Assembly (NCBI GenBank): GCA_964388435.1
Contig: CAYMAH010000004.1
Location: 1 to 18,538, forward strand
Direction of reading: 5' to 3'
DNA length: 18,538 nucleotides
From: DTNV01 sp964388435
GTDB taxonomy: Archaea > Micrarchaeota > Micrarchaeia > Norongarragalinales > UBA8480
The notes under the pieces are model-generated. The model was not told the DNA's origin and searched no databases. It saw only the letters and a program-made list of their open reading frames with translations. This document shows positions 1-6,938 of the stretch, one piece after another. How positions within the stretch are numbered: the first letter of the stretch is position 1; each line of letters begins with the position of its first letter. The translations under genes and the position numbers were made by a program.

Positions 1-547
1 TTATCCTGTTTTTTATCATAGAAGAGAACTTGTTTTTTCTTAAACGCATGTTTTTAGCGGTTGTTGATATGAACTCTGCTGCCTGTGAAGCGCTGAAAGT
101 TTCAACGTTTATTATCACATCAACAAAAGAATGGTCAAGAATGTTTATTCCGTATAGTTTTTTGTACCTCTCAATGTTCTGCTCGTCTCTTTTTATCGTT
201 TCATTTAAGACTTTTTCGAAGCTCGCTTTTTCCCTTTCGGCAATCCTTCTCGACCTTGTCTCAACCCCCGCCTCCAACCAAACGCTGAGATTATAATCAC
301 TCAACCAGCACGCGAGCCTTGAAGCAAGAACAAAATCCCCTCTGGCCATTTTTATTATCTTTGAATCAAGTTCGAAGTCAAATCCCTTCTTCAAGGCGTT
401 GCTCTGAACGTAATTGAAGTCAAGCTTTTTATCAGCAGCAAGGTTTTTGAAAGTGCAGTTTATGTTTTTTATTTTCAGCTTTTCGCCCACCAGCCTTGAA
501 ACTGTCGTCGCTCCGCAGCCACTCAAACCCGAAATAACAATTTTCAT
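1..547 (-). CDS. cmk: Cytidylate kinase, archaeal type (C-terminus runs off the window)
   Basis: Phosphorylates CMP/dCMP with ATP in the cytoplasm. The 182 readable residues start at an ATG at 547 and remain open to base 1, so the C-terminus is cut, probably by only a few residues given the family's usual 175-190. The N-terminus MKIVISGLSGCGATTVSR is the P-loop, in the archaeal form where the usual GxxGxGK is replaced by a T-rich version without the lysine. Around residues 72-80 comes VLASRLACWL, matching the family's VLEGRLAGW motif. RSRRIAERE (LID region) and a KRDEQNIERYKKLYGI segment (family: RE..RY...YGI) follow. It lies 10 bases after eL34 as the last visible gene of the ribosomal cluster. 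In many archaea eL34-cmk-eL14-cbf5 is a conserved order. The second Gly-to-Ser-like changes (ASRLAC instead of EGRLAG) are mildly unusual. Confidence 0.87.
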   Translation of the reverse strand, partial: MKIVISGLSGCGATTVSRLVGEKLKIKNINCTFKNLAADKKLDFNYVQSNALKKGFDFELDSKIIKMARGDFVLASRLACWLSDYNLSVWLEAGVETRSRRIAEREKASFEKVLNETIKRDEQNIERYKKLYGINILDHSFVDVIINVETFSASQAAEFISTTAKNMRLRKNKFSSMIKNRI

Positions 548-557
548 TTTTTAATAA

Positions 558-872
558 TCAAATTTTCAAAAACTTCAAATGCGAGACCGGAATGTTTTCT
601 TTCTTCAAAACCCCCTTTTCAAAACGCGTTTTTTCAATCAAAAGCCTCTGAGTGCAGGAAGCGCATAAAACCCCCCCAAACATTCTCGAAGGCCTTCTCT
701 TTATCTTGGAAAGCTTCGACATTTCATACCTCCCCCTGACGGGAACTCCCTGAAGAACAACGCCGCACAAACCGCAGACTGTCCTGCTTGGCTTTTTCTG
801 CTTGGTTATAAACTTTCCACCTTTAACGAATTTCTTTCTAACGCTTCTGCTTCTAAGTCTCGGAGTTGTCAT
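558..872 (-). CDS. rpl34e: Large ribosomal subunit protein eL34
   Basis: Component of the 50S subunit specific to archaea and eukaryotes. The 104 residues begin MTTPRLRSRSVRKKFVKG, the typical eL34 opening (P..RSRS.R). They carry a zinc-binding set C33-x2-C36 (CGLC) and C70-x2-C73 (CASC), with the family's RPSR.FGG..C motif just before the second pair. Archaeal eL34 is usually about 90 residues; the extra length here is a C-terminal tail after residue 80. The ATG overlaps the stop of the upstream EMC3-like gene (ATGA), so translational coupling is likely. The order EMC3/DUF106 - eL34 - cmk is conserved in many archaea. Confidence 0.93.
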   Translation of the reverse strand: MTTPRLRSRSVRKKFVKGGKFITKQKKPSRTVCGLCGVVLQGVPVRGRYEMSKLSKIKRRPSRMFGGVLCASCTQRLLIEKTRFEKGVLKKENIPVSHLKFLKI

Positions 873-1366
873 TTCAAAACCACCTTTTTATCAAATTTAC
901 CCTCGATTTTTAAGTAAACCATTTCAAGTATAAACGCCACCACCGCGGCAGTGAGAATAAAAAAACCTCTCGGCCCGTAAACGCTGTTCTGAAGAATATG
1001 AAGCGAGAAAATCTCATTCAAGTGCAATGCAATCGGAAGTTGAATCAAAAAACCCGCGAAGTAACTTTCAATCAGAGCGATGACGATGAAAAACAACGGC
1101 AGTATGACAATCAACGGCTTGAATGGCAGTAAAAGCATCTCCTGCATTTTCCCCATCATCTGTTTTTGCTCTGCTTCGAGCTTTTTCAATTCCACCTCAT
1201 CATTCTTCTTAGTGGCGTCCATGAGCTTTTTCTGGAAAACCTGAACTTCCTTTTGTATCGACCTGGCCTTTTTTCTCTCGCCAAGCTTGCTGTTTATGAA
1301 AAAAGAAATGAAAGCAAACACTACCGAAATCGCGACAAGCTCCTGCCATTCAAAAGCGAAAACCAT
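869..1366 (-). CDS. EMC3/TMCO1-type membrane insertase (DUF106, Oxa1/YidC superfamily)
   Basis: Small archaeal member of the YidC/Oxa1/Alb3 insertase superfamily, thought to insert membrane proteins next to SecYEG at the cytoplasmic membrane. The 165 residues show three hydrophobic segments: about 8-25 (LVAISVVFAFISFFI), about 80-103 (PFKPLIVILPLFFIVIALI) and about 133-153 (GFFILTAAVVAFILEMVYL). A charged, probably coiled-coil hairpin rich in K, E and Q lies between the first two (about 30-75), which is the hallmark arrangement of the family. It starts with ATG at 1366, six bases after the secY stop, and overlaps eL34 by four bases. The position directly after secY supports a role in membrane protein biogenesis. 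In many archaea adk lies between these two genes; here it does not. Confidence 0.85.
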   Translation of the reverse strand: MVFAFEWQELVAISVVFAFISFFINSKLGERKKARSIQKEVQVFQKKLMDATKKNDEVELKKLEAEQKQMMGKMQEMLLLPFKPLIVILPLFFIVIALIESYFAGFLIQLPIALHLNEIFSLHILQNSVYGPRGFFILTAAVVAFILEMVYLKIEGKFDKKVVLK

Positions 1367-1372
1367 TTTTTT

Positions 1373-2830
1373 TTACCTTTTAACAAATTTTTCAAGCGTG
1401 GGGTAAATCTCAAACAACTCGTCCTTGACAAGCTGCTCGTAAAACTGATAAGTGATTCCAACCGCAAGCAAAATACCAATTCCAGTACCCAACGCCCCGG
1501 TTATCTGGGCGAACCAAGCCAACAAACCCACGGTAACGCTTCCCAAAATAGTTATAATCGGAATATACCTGTCTAGAACCTTTTCAATAACCCTTGGATC
1601 CTGCCTGAAACCGGGAATTTGAAGCCCGGAACTCATTAATTGTTTTGCAACGTCCTTTGAACTCATCCCAGTGGTTTCAATCCAGAACCAACCGAAGACA
1701 ACACATAACAAAACCAATACAAACCCGTAAACGAGAATATGAATCAACTCCAGGGGAATAGTCATCGTATTTCCTAAAATCGTGACCGGCACGCTGCTAA
1801 CAAGAAAAGAAAGATAAGAAGAATAACCCCCGGGAATAAGCAACGGAGAGGGAAAGTTGGATATCAAATAAGAAAAACTTAAACTCTGAACAGGAACCCC
1901 CTGCGAAAAAACCCCAAGAATAGTTATACCATGACTAGCAATCAAACCCGCGACAAGCTGAACGTCGAAAATAACCGCGAAAGCTAGAATCACGGGCATC
2001 ACAGAAACATACAAAAACTTTATAGGATACCGCGCTCCCAAACCCCTCGCCATACCATAAGTTAAGGGAAGCTCGATTTTCATTCCCTCAAGATAAACCG
2101 TTATAAGAAAAACTATTATGGTAAAGAAAAGAGGAATTAAAACCCAAATAGCCGTGCTAATGCTCCCTTGAATCAAATAATAAATGCTCTGCGGAATCAA
2201 GCCAACCGGTATTCCCGCATTGGTTGAAATGCTGAACACTCCCACGAAAACCTGAAGCGCCACTCCAGCCACTATAAACAATGAAACGCCGCTTCCAATC
2301 CCGTATTTTTGAACAAGCTCGTCCAAAAACATTACCAAAATAGCGCCGAACGCTATTTGAATTATAACAATCAACTCGGTAAGAAAAATGCTTCCGAACA
2401 AAGGACTCGTGCCTGGAACCACTCCCAAAACCGGAACCAATTGACTGTTTAAAACGAATATTACCCCCTCAATAAACGCCAATGCCACTATCAAAAGCTT
2501 TTGAATGCTCTGAAAATGCCGCTTTCCCTCATCAGTTGAAGTGTCAAGTCCAAGCAGGCCAGTTCCAACCGCCAACTGAAGAATAATTGAAGCAAAAACA
2601 ATCGGACCGATTCCAAGAGTTGTCAAACTGCCAATACTGCTTCCAAGCAAAACCTGCAATAACTGAATCTGACTATTAACCCCCTGAAAACTTACTCCAA
2701 TAGGGTAAACCTGGCCTAAAACGAAAAACACTACCAGCACTACCCCTGTCCAGTAAAGCTTTTCCTTCAATCCAACCGGAATTTCAGGAGCTTTAACATC
2801 AGGAATCAAATTAGCGATTTCTTTAATCAT
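1373..2830 (-). CDS. secY: Preprotein translocase subunit SecY
   Basis: Pore-forming subunit of the SecYEG protein-conducting channel in the cytoplasmic membrane. The 485 residues contain about ten hydrophobic segments. Diagnostic motifs are GIGPIVFASIILQL in TM2, EGKRHFQSIQK in the following loop, YGIGSGVSLFI around residues 175-185 (family GSGxSLFI), ARYPIKFLYVSVMPVI in the cytoplasmic loop used for ribosome docking, and KDVAKQLMSSGLQIPGFR (family motif preceding RYIP). Length fits archaeal SecY (450-490). It starts at an ATG two bases after the uL15 stop and ends six bases before the EMC3-like gene, so it is the membrane end of the spc operon, as in most archaea. Confidence 0.98.
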   Translation of the reverse strand: MIKEIANLIPDVKAPEIPVGLKEKLYWTGVVLVVFFVLGQVYPIGVSFQGVNSQIQLLQVLLGSSIGSLTTLGIGPIVFASIILQLAVGTGLLGLDTSTDEGKRHFQSIQKLLIVALAFIEGVIFVLNSQLVPVLGVVPGTSPLFGSIFLTELIVIIQIAFGAILVMFLDELVQKYGIGSGVSLFIVAGVALQVFVGVFSISTNAGIPVGLIPQSIYYLIQGSISTAIWVLIPLFFTIIVFLITVYLEGMKIELPLTYGMARGLGARYPIKFLYVSVMPVILAFAVIFDVQLVAGLIASHGITILGVFSQGVPVQSLSFSYLISNFPSPLLIPGGYSSYLSFLVSSVPVTILGNTMTIPLELIHILVYGFVLVLLCVVFGWFWIETTGMSSKDVAKQLMSSGLQIPGFRQDPRVIEKVLDRYIPIITILGSVTVGLLAWFAQITGALGTGIGILLAVGITYQFYEQLVKDELFEIYPTLEKFVKR

Positions 2831-2832
2831 GT

Positions 2833-3216
2833 TTAAACCACTACCGCCTTACCGCCAGCGCTTTCAATGCTGTTCTTGGCGCCTTTTGAAAAGCCGGATG
2901 CTTTAACCACCATGGACTTTTTTAAATCAAAGCTTCCTATAACCTTTGACTTTTCAAGATCAAACTCCGTTTTGTCTGAAGCGGCGAGCTCTGAAAGCCT
3001 TACCATTTTAACAACGGGCTTTCTTCTGTAAAAACCCTTTCTTTTTTTCCTCATAGCCTCAAGCTCGAATTTAATCGTGTGAAACCACTTGTGCTTAAGC
3101 TTTCCGGCGTTGCCAATGCCCCCCTTATTTCCCTTACCTCTTCTATTCTTGGCATTGCCACCCCCATGATTTCTGTTGCCTAAATGCTTTCTCTTTTTTT
3201 TAACATGCTTCGCCAT
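2833..3216 (-). CDS. rpl15: Large ribosomal subunit protein uL15
   Basis: Binds 23S rRNA in the 50S subunit. The 127 residues are strongly basic at the N-terminus (MAKHVKKKRKHLGNRNHGGG), then a GNKGGIGNAGKLKHKW stretch that matches the archaeal KH.RG.RG...GN.G..KHK signature. The C-terminal half ends in a VVKASGFSKGAKNSIESAGG segment, the usual uL15 tail (A..FS..A...IE..GG). Slightly short for archaea (about 140-155). An in-frame TTG nine bases upstream exists, but it overlaps the uL30 stop, and the ATG gives the canonical MAK start, so the ATG at 3216 is used. It lies between uL30 and secY, the canonical order. Confidence 0.95.
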   Translation of the reverse strand: MAKHVKKKRKHLGNRNHGGGNAKNRRGKGNKGGIGNAGKLKHKWFHTIKFELEAMRKKRKGFYRRKPVVKMVRLSELAASDKTEFDLEKSKVIGSFDLKKSMVVKASGFSKGAKNSIESAGGKAVVV

Positions 3217-3221
3217 TTTTT

Positions 3222-3545
3222 TCAAATCATCCTCTCTACTATAACGCTTGCATTCTTATTAAATCCCGTAATCCCCCTTGGAAACGGCTTTTTAACGCTT
3301 GCCTTAAAACCTTTAACAGGAGGGTGAAGCCTTAAAACTTTAACATTCCCGAATTTATCGATTATTTTTTCAGACGCTGTTCCAATCATCACGAAATCCT
3401 TTACCCCTCTTATTTTTTTTCTATTATCTTCATTATCCTCCAAAAGAATTGCCTTGAACTTTCTATCCAAGCCAATGCTGTCCAAAAGCTTTTCAGATTT
3501 GATGTTTATCGTCTTGCTTCCTTTTATTCTAACTACTACTAACAT
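3222..3545 (-). CDS. rpl30: Large ribosomal subunit protein uL30 (short form)
   Basis: 50S subunit protein. The 107 residues open with MLVVVRIKGSKTIN (family: VVRIRG), include IRGVKDFVMIGTASEK, and end in LRLHPPVKGF....KKPFPRGITGF, the archaeal uL30 C-terminal signature (FRLHPPRKG....YPRG..GYRG). Archaeal uL30 is normally about 150-160 residues, with an inserted central domain between the G.ITEE region and the RLHPP motif; that insert is almost wholly missing, leaving a size between the bacterial (about 60) and archaeal forms. It starts at ATG 3545 and its first 17 bases overlap the 3' end of uS5. Confidence 0.92.
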   Translation of the reverse strand: MLVVVRIKGSKTINIKSEKLLDSIGLDRKFKAILLEDNEDNRKKIRGVKDFVMIGTASEKIIDKFGNVKVLRLHPPVKGFKASVKKPFPRGITGFNKNASVIVERMI

Positions 3546-4149
3546 TTTTCAACTCGCCTTTAAGCTGGTTTAATGAATTCAACGCTTTAATCGTCGCTCT
3601 GACAAGATTAAGCACGTTTCTCGTCCTCCCCTTGGTTTTGCTCCAAACATCCCTATAACCCGCAAGCATCAATACTTTTTTAGAAACCGCCCCCGCGACT
3701 ATCCCCGTACCCCTCGGAGCCGGCATCAAAACAATTTCAGTATCCCCGCTTTTTCCCTTTATTGTTCTTGGAAGCGAGTGATTCTTTCCACACCCACACT
3801 CCCACGAGCCACACCCTAAAACCGCGCTTACGATATTCCTTTTAGCGTTCTGAATCGCGCTTGCAATAGCCGTCTTGGTTTCAACTCCCTTTCCAATCCC
3901 ATAACCAACATGCCCATTCTTATCCCCTATGATAACAACCACCCTCATAAGCATCTTCCTCCCGCTGGCAGTCATACGCTGAGTGCTTGAAACTTCCACC
4001 ACCTCATCATCAAGAGCAGGCAGAAGCGCGTCTATTATCTCAGGCTCTAAAATCTTCCTCCCACTTCTAACCACTTCATCGAAACTTTTAATTTTTCCCG
4101 CGATAACATCCCTTCCCAACTCCGTTTTAGCATTCCAATCCAACGTCAA
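3529..4149 (-). CDS. rps5: Small ribosomal subunit protein uS5
   Basis: 30S protein at the mRNA entry channel that helps decoding fidelity. The 206 residues include the archaeal N-terminal region WNAKTELGR..I.....FDEV, LEPEIIDALLP, the double-stranded RNA-binding fold RVVVIIGDKNGHVGYGIGKG, the archaeal zinc-like CGSWECGCGKNHSLP, and the C-terminal APRGTGIVAG and LAGYRDVWSKTKG motifs. Start: no ATG is available. A TTG at 4149 overlaps the uL18 stop (TTGA) and is preceded by GAGGT; a second TTG at 4143 has better spacing to that site, so the true start may be two codons later. The stop codon is TAG, useful evidence that TAG terminates in this genome. Confidence 0.97.
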   Translation of the reverse strand: MTLDWNAKTELGRDVIAGKIKSFDEVVRSGRKILEPEIIDALLPALDDEVVEVSSTQRMTASGRKMLMRVVVIIGDKNGHVGYGIGKGVETKTAIASAIQNAKRNIVSAVLGCGSWECGCGKNHSLPRTIKGKSGDTEIVLMPAPRGTGIVAGAVSKKVLMLAGYRDVWSKTKGRTRNVLNLVRATIKALNSLNQLKGELKNVSSS

Positions 4150-4634
4150 TCAACCTCTATTTTCTTCTTCGCTTCCGCAAAACTTTTCCGCACTTCCTCT
4201 GTTAAATGTTTGCCTTCAACCCTATTTAAATCAGCAACCTCGCCCATCACTCCTTTCAAACCAGAATCAAGCGCTCCCTTAACAGCTGAGAAAACAACGC
4301 TTCCCTTTGAAGGAGTATTCAAACCAATGTCGGCGATAAATTCCTTCAAACCCCTCTTCAAAGCCCTTTTTCCAGCAAGAAAACCCGTAAGATAAGCCGA
4401 GGGAGAATTACACTTCCCTTCAAAACCGAATTTTTTCAAATCAGAACTGTTAGCACATGCCACGGTTTCATCCCCCCTCTCGTTAAAAACAACCAACTGC
4501 ACCAAAACCCTCTTATTGCTTTTTCTAACAACCAATCTTGGCTTCCTGCTTTTAAGCATGCCCAACCTTTTGACGTAATCGGTCTTTCCCTCTCTTCTTC
4601 TTTTATAATTCTTGAAACTCACTTTAAAACTCAC
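4146..4634 (-). CDS. rpl18: Large ribosomal subunit protein uL18
   Basis: Binds 5S rRNA and with uL5 anchors it in the central protuberance. The 162 residues show the archaeal start FKNYKRRREGKTDYVKRLGML (family: RRRREGKTDY..R..LL), then RLVVRKSNKRVLVQLV, the AYLTGFLAGKRALKRG motif, and an ADIGLNTPSKGSVVFSAVKGA segment (family: LDIGL....G..VFA..KGA). Length is a little below the archaeal 180-200. Start is GTG at 4634, overlapping the eL19 stop as GTGA; a second GTG four codons later is possible. The central glycine-rich RNA-binding features are intact. Confidence 0.95.
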   Translation of the reverse strand: MSFKVSFKNYKRRREGKTDYVKRLGMLKSRKPRLVVRKSNKRVLVQLVVFNERGDETVACANSSDLKKFGFEGKCNSPSAYLTGFLAGKRALKRGLKEFIADIGLNTPSKGSVVFSAVKGALDSGLKGVMGEVADLNRVEGKHLTEEVRKSFAEAKKKIEVD

Positions 4635-5053
4635 TTCAAACTTTCAATAAAACTCTTCAAATGCCTTTTGTCCCTGAAAAAATTCCCCTTCACCAGCTTG
4701 TATGCCTTTCTGTAGTTCACTCCAAGCTTCCGCTTGTTTTTTCTTATAAAATCACGCTGACTTCTCACTTTTTCAATCCATCTCTTCTTCAAACTTTTAA
4801 CCGCGTTTTTTGTTCCCTTCCTGCTGCCCTCCCCTCTGCCTCTTCCTTTTCTTTTTCTCATGCTTTTAATCCTGGCCCTCCCCCTACTTACCCCCTTCTT
4901 TGCTTTTTTGATTATCAAACCCTGCTTCATGAGATTTTTTACATCCTCACTTGTAAGAGCTTCCTTTGCTTTTTTTTCATCAAGAATTCTAATCCTGCTC
5001 AACCCCACCCCCCATGTTCTGCCGGCCACTCTTTTAACTGTTTCAATACTCAT
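4631..5053 (-). CDS. rpl19e: Large ribosomal subunit protein eL19
   Basis: Archaeal/eukaryotic 50S protein. The 140 residues contain the family's VKRVAGRTWGVGLSRIRI opening (usual: K.LAA.ILK.G..RV.I), LMKQGLIIKKAKKGVSRGRAR (family: I..LI..G.I...P..G.SR.RAR), the glycine/arginine-rich RKRKGRGRGEGSRKGTKNA hinge, and the KRWIEKVRSQRDFIR helix (family: W....R..R..L). Archaeal eL19 is about 150 residues, so it is close to full length. ATG at 5053 overlaps the eL32 stop as ATGA. It sits between eL32 and uL18, the canonical archaeal order. Confidence 0.95.
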   Translation of the reverse strand: MSIETVKRVAGRTWGVGLSRIRILDEKKAKEALTSEDVKNLMKQGLIIKKAKKGVSRGRARIKSMRKRKGRGRGEGSRKGTKNAVKSLKKRWIEKVRSQRDFIRKNKRKLGVNYRKAYKLVKGNFFRDKRHLKSFIESLK

Positions 5054-5373
5054 CCATTCAACACCTTTACCCCCAATTCTCTGGCCTTTTGAATCAAGAC
5101 AATCCTTTTTTTATTTCCAACGTTTTTGGCAATGAAAACGCTTTTTCCCTTAAGCGATTCAAGCTCTTTAAGATTGTGCGCCACCCCCAATTCCACTCCA
5201 TTTCTTGTATTTCTTATTTTTTTTTCAGTTCCATACCCCACAGAAGGCATGTACCCGAAGCCCTTCTTCTTCTCCCTAAGCTTGTTGTCAATTCCCCTTG
5301 GCTTCCTCCACCCCGTTCTGACTCTTTTCTTGGCCTTCGAATTCTGTCTTTTAAATTTAGGAAGTTTGAACAT
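5050..5373 (-). CDS. rpl32e: Large ribosomal subunit protein eL32
   Basis: Archaeal/eukaryotic 50S protein. From ATG 5373 the product is 107 residues with KFKRQNSKAKKRVRTGWRKPRGIDNKLREKKKG (shown in part: FKRQ.S....R....WRKPRG, the eL32 signature), MPSVGYGTEKKIRN (family: P.IGY.S....R) and the C-terminal KRIVLIQKARELGVKVLN (family: K...I...A...G..V.N). An in-frame ATG four codons upstream (5385) gives a less family-like start; 5373 is preceded by GGTG at useful spacing. It overlaps the 3' end of uL6 by 17 bases and eL19 by four. It is shorter than many archaeal eL32 proteins because the variable N-terminal arm is trimmed. Confidence 0.93.
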   Translation of the reverse strand: MFKLPKFKRQNSKAKKRVRTGWRKPRGIDNKLREKKKGFGYMPSVGYGTEKKIRNTRNGVELGVAHNLKELESLKGKSVFIAKNVGNKKRIVLIQKARELGVKVLNG

Positions 5374-5881
5374 AATAAACACCATCTTGAAAAACTCTTA
5401 TATCCTTATTTTTAATCTTGACGCTTCTCACTATATTGCTAGCAGTCTGACCCACCCCGTCCTTATCAAAACCCTTTACGGTTATTCTCTGCCCTTCAAC
5501 CTTAACCTCAACCCCGGGCATTATCCTCGCAATCCTTGGAATCCTCTCCCCAAGAAAGTTTTTAATTAAAACCTCATCCTTTTTGACTTCAATGCTGACC
5601 GGAAAGTGAGCGTAAACCACTTCAAGACTCTTGACAAAAGGCGTCTTGAATCCCTTGAACGCCTTTAAAATATGCGCTTTAACCGAGTACAAAATCGCAA
5701 CGCTTTTTCTCCTTTCCTTTTCCTTTAAATTCAATTTAATCCTCCCCCCTGAACTTGAAACACCCACCATTTTTTCATTAAACCTTATGTTTTTTAAAAG
5801 ATTGTTAAAACTAACGTCAACCTCCCCAAATCTGACTTCTACTTTAACCCCCTCGGGAATTTCAATATCTATATAATCCAT
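5357..5881 (-). CDS. rpl6: Large ribosomal subunit protein uL6
   Basis: Two-domain 50S protein near the factor-binding site. The 174 residues start MDYIDIEIPEGVKVEV (archaeal: I.IP..V.V.V), continue through the first domain to AILYSVKAHILKAFKGFKTPFVKSLEVVYAHFPV (family: A....H..NMI.GV..GF.Y.LK..Y.HFP), and end in the second domain with LIKNFLGERIPRIARIMPGVEV and the C-terminal DKDGVGQTASNIVRSVKIKNKDIRVFQDGVYYV block (family: GQTAA.IE......D.R.FQDGIY). Length matches the archaeal form (about 180). ATG at 5881, 14 bases after uS8. Confidence 0.97.
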   Translation of the reverse strand: MDYIDIEIPEGVKVEVRFGEVDVSFNNLLKNIRFNEKMVGVSSSGGRIKLNLKEKERRKSVAILYSVKAHILKAFKGFKTPFVKSLEVVYAHFPVSIEVKKDEVLIKNFLGERIPRIARIMPGVEVKVEGQRITVKGFDKDGVGQTASNIVRSVKIKNKDIRVFQDGVYYVQTS

Positions 5882-5895
5882 TTTCCAAAAAAACC

Positions 5896-6264
5896 TCAGT
5901 AAACAAAAGCAAGCAAAACCCCTCCCTCGCGATCAGCCTTGGCTTGAACATGCGTTTTAATACCCTTAGGCGTGCTGACTATAATCAAACCCTCGGTAGC
6001 CGAAGGAAGAAAACGCTGCTCAAAACTCTCCCACTCCCCATACCTCACCGGAAATCTTGGCGAAATGGCGCTTATATTGTTAATCTTTCCATTCAAAACA
6101 ACCACACACCCCTTTCCCGAAAACTTGTAGTCTCTTATGAACCCACTCTCCTTTATAATATCCAAAACCCTCCTCAAAATCATTGAATTGTGCTTTATAC
6201 CAACCTTCCTCTGACCCTTCAACTCCCCTACCTTGATATTGTTCAAACAATCGCTTAAATTCAT
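5896..6264 (-). CDS. rps8: Small ribosomal subunit protein uS8
   Basis: Primary 16S rRNA-binding protein of the 30S platform. The 122 residues read MNLSDCLNNIKVGELKGQRKV (archaeal: DPL..A.S.I.N.E..GK..), ILRRVLDIIKESGFIRDYKF, INNISAISPRFPVRYGEWESFEQRFLPS (family: G.I....AI.PRF.V...E.E..E.R.LP) and the C-terminal GLIIVSTPKGIKTHVQAKADREGGVLLAFVY (family: G...VSTS.G.M.H..A.....GG.LLA.VY). Slightly shorter than the usual 130. ATG at 6264, nine bases after uS14. Confidence 0.96.
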   Translation of the reverse strand: MNLSDCLNNIKVGELKGQRKVGIKHNSMILRRVLDIIKESGFIRDYKFSGKGCVVVLNGKINNISAISPRFPVRYGEWESFEQRFLPSATEGLIIVSTPKGIKTHVQAKADREGGVLLAFVY

Positions 6265-6273
6265 TTTTTCAAA

Positions 6274-6444
6274 TCACATGTACTGCTGAAATCCCAACTC
6301 TTTCGTTTTTTCCCTGAAGCACCTCCTGCAAACATACAAACCATACTTTCTGATCAAACCCTTGGCATTGCCACAGAACCTGCATTTTCTCTTCCCCTTT
6401 CTCTTGAACTTCAAGTCAAAACTTTGCTTTTCCTTCTTTCCCAT
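6274..6444 (-). CDS. rps14: Small ribosomal subunit protein uS14 (zinc type)
   Basis: 30S head protein. This 56-residue gene fits exactly between uL5 and uS8. It reads MGKKEKQSFDLKFKRKGKRK, then C21-x2-C24 (CRFC), GNAKGLIRKYGLYV and C39-x2-C42 (CRRC), then REKTKELGFQQYM and TGA. The four cysteines form the zinc knuckle of archaeal uS14 (family: C..CG...GLIRKYGL..CR.CFRE.A..LGF.KY). Length is typical for archaea (about 50-56). ATG at 6444 lies six bases after the uL5 stop. The FRE and LGF.QY residues at the C-terminus are all conserved, so this is a confident call despite its small size. Confidence 0.96.
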   Translation of the reverse strand: MGKKEKQSFDLKFKRKGKRKCRFCGNAKGLIRKYGLYVCRRCFREKTKELGFQQYM

Positions 6445-6450
6445 TTTATT

Positions 6451-6936
6451 TCAAAACACCTCCACTCCCAAGCCTTTCGCGAATTCAATGGCCTCTTTTT
6501 TTGAAACCCTCTGCTTCAACGGAATTCTTGCCGGTTTTATTCTTCTCAAGCCAACCCTCTTTCCAGGCTTTGAAAGAGTCGCGCAAACATCAAAACCAAT
6601 CATTCCAATATCGGGATCATACTTCACTCCCTTCAACTCAATGTACTCATGAACCCCGAATGAAAAATTGCCCTGATTATCGAACGAAGAGGCTGGAAGC
6701 CTAAAACTAACCGCTTCAAGGCATTTTTTCAAAACATTCATAGCACCATCTTTTCTCAACGTAACCTTAACCCCCACCAAATCCCCCTTCTTTATATCAA
6801 AACTAGGGTTTCTTTTCTTCGCCTTTGTGGAAACCGGCTTGACTCCGGTTATCTTCTCCAAAAGCTTTTTGGCATTGTCAATTTTAACCCCTCCCCCGCT
6901 TCCCACTCCAATATTCAAAGTAATCTTGTCAAGCAT
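6451..6936 (-). CDS. rpl5: Large ribosomal subunit protein uL5
   Basis: Contacts 5S rRNA and the P-site tRNA. From ATG 6936 it has 161 residues: MLDKITLNIGVGSGGG (archaeal: I.KV.VNIGVGE.G), LLEKITGVKPVSTKAKKRNPSFDIKKGDLVGVKVTLR (family: L..LTGQKPV.T.AK.....FGIR.G..IG.KVTLR), FSFGVHEYIELKGVKYDPDIGMIGFDVCATLSKPGKR (family: G.HI..PG.KYDP.IGI.GMDV.V.L..PG.R) and RRIKPARIPLKQRVSKKEAIEF (family: RR.....G..HR....EA..F). An in-frame GTG at 6942 overlaps the eS4 stop, but GGTGG is correctly spaced for the ATG, which is preferred. Confidence 0.96.
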   Translation of the reverse strand: MLDKITLNIGVGSGGGVKIDNAKKLLEKITGVKPVSTKAKKRNPSFDIKKGDLVGVKVTLRKDGAMNVLKKCLEAVSFRLPASSFDNQGNFSFGVHEYIELKGVKYDPDIGMIGFDVCATLSKPGKRVGLRRIKPARIPLKQRVSKKEAIEFAKGLGVEVF

Positions 6937-6938
6937 TT

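Noticed and set aside
1166..1576. 136-codon plus-strand frame over the EMC3/secY junction
   Set aside because: It is antisense to two well-identified genes and has no recognisable motif. Other plus-strand frames across 3983-8907 are likewise mirror images of ribosomal protein genes.
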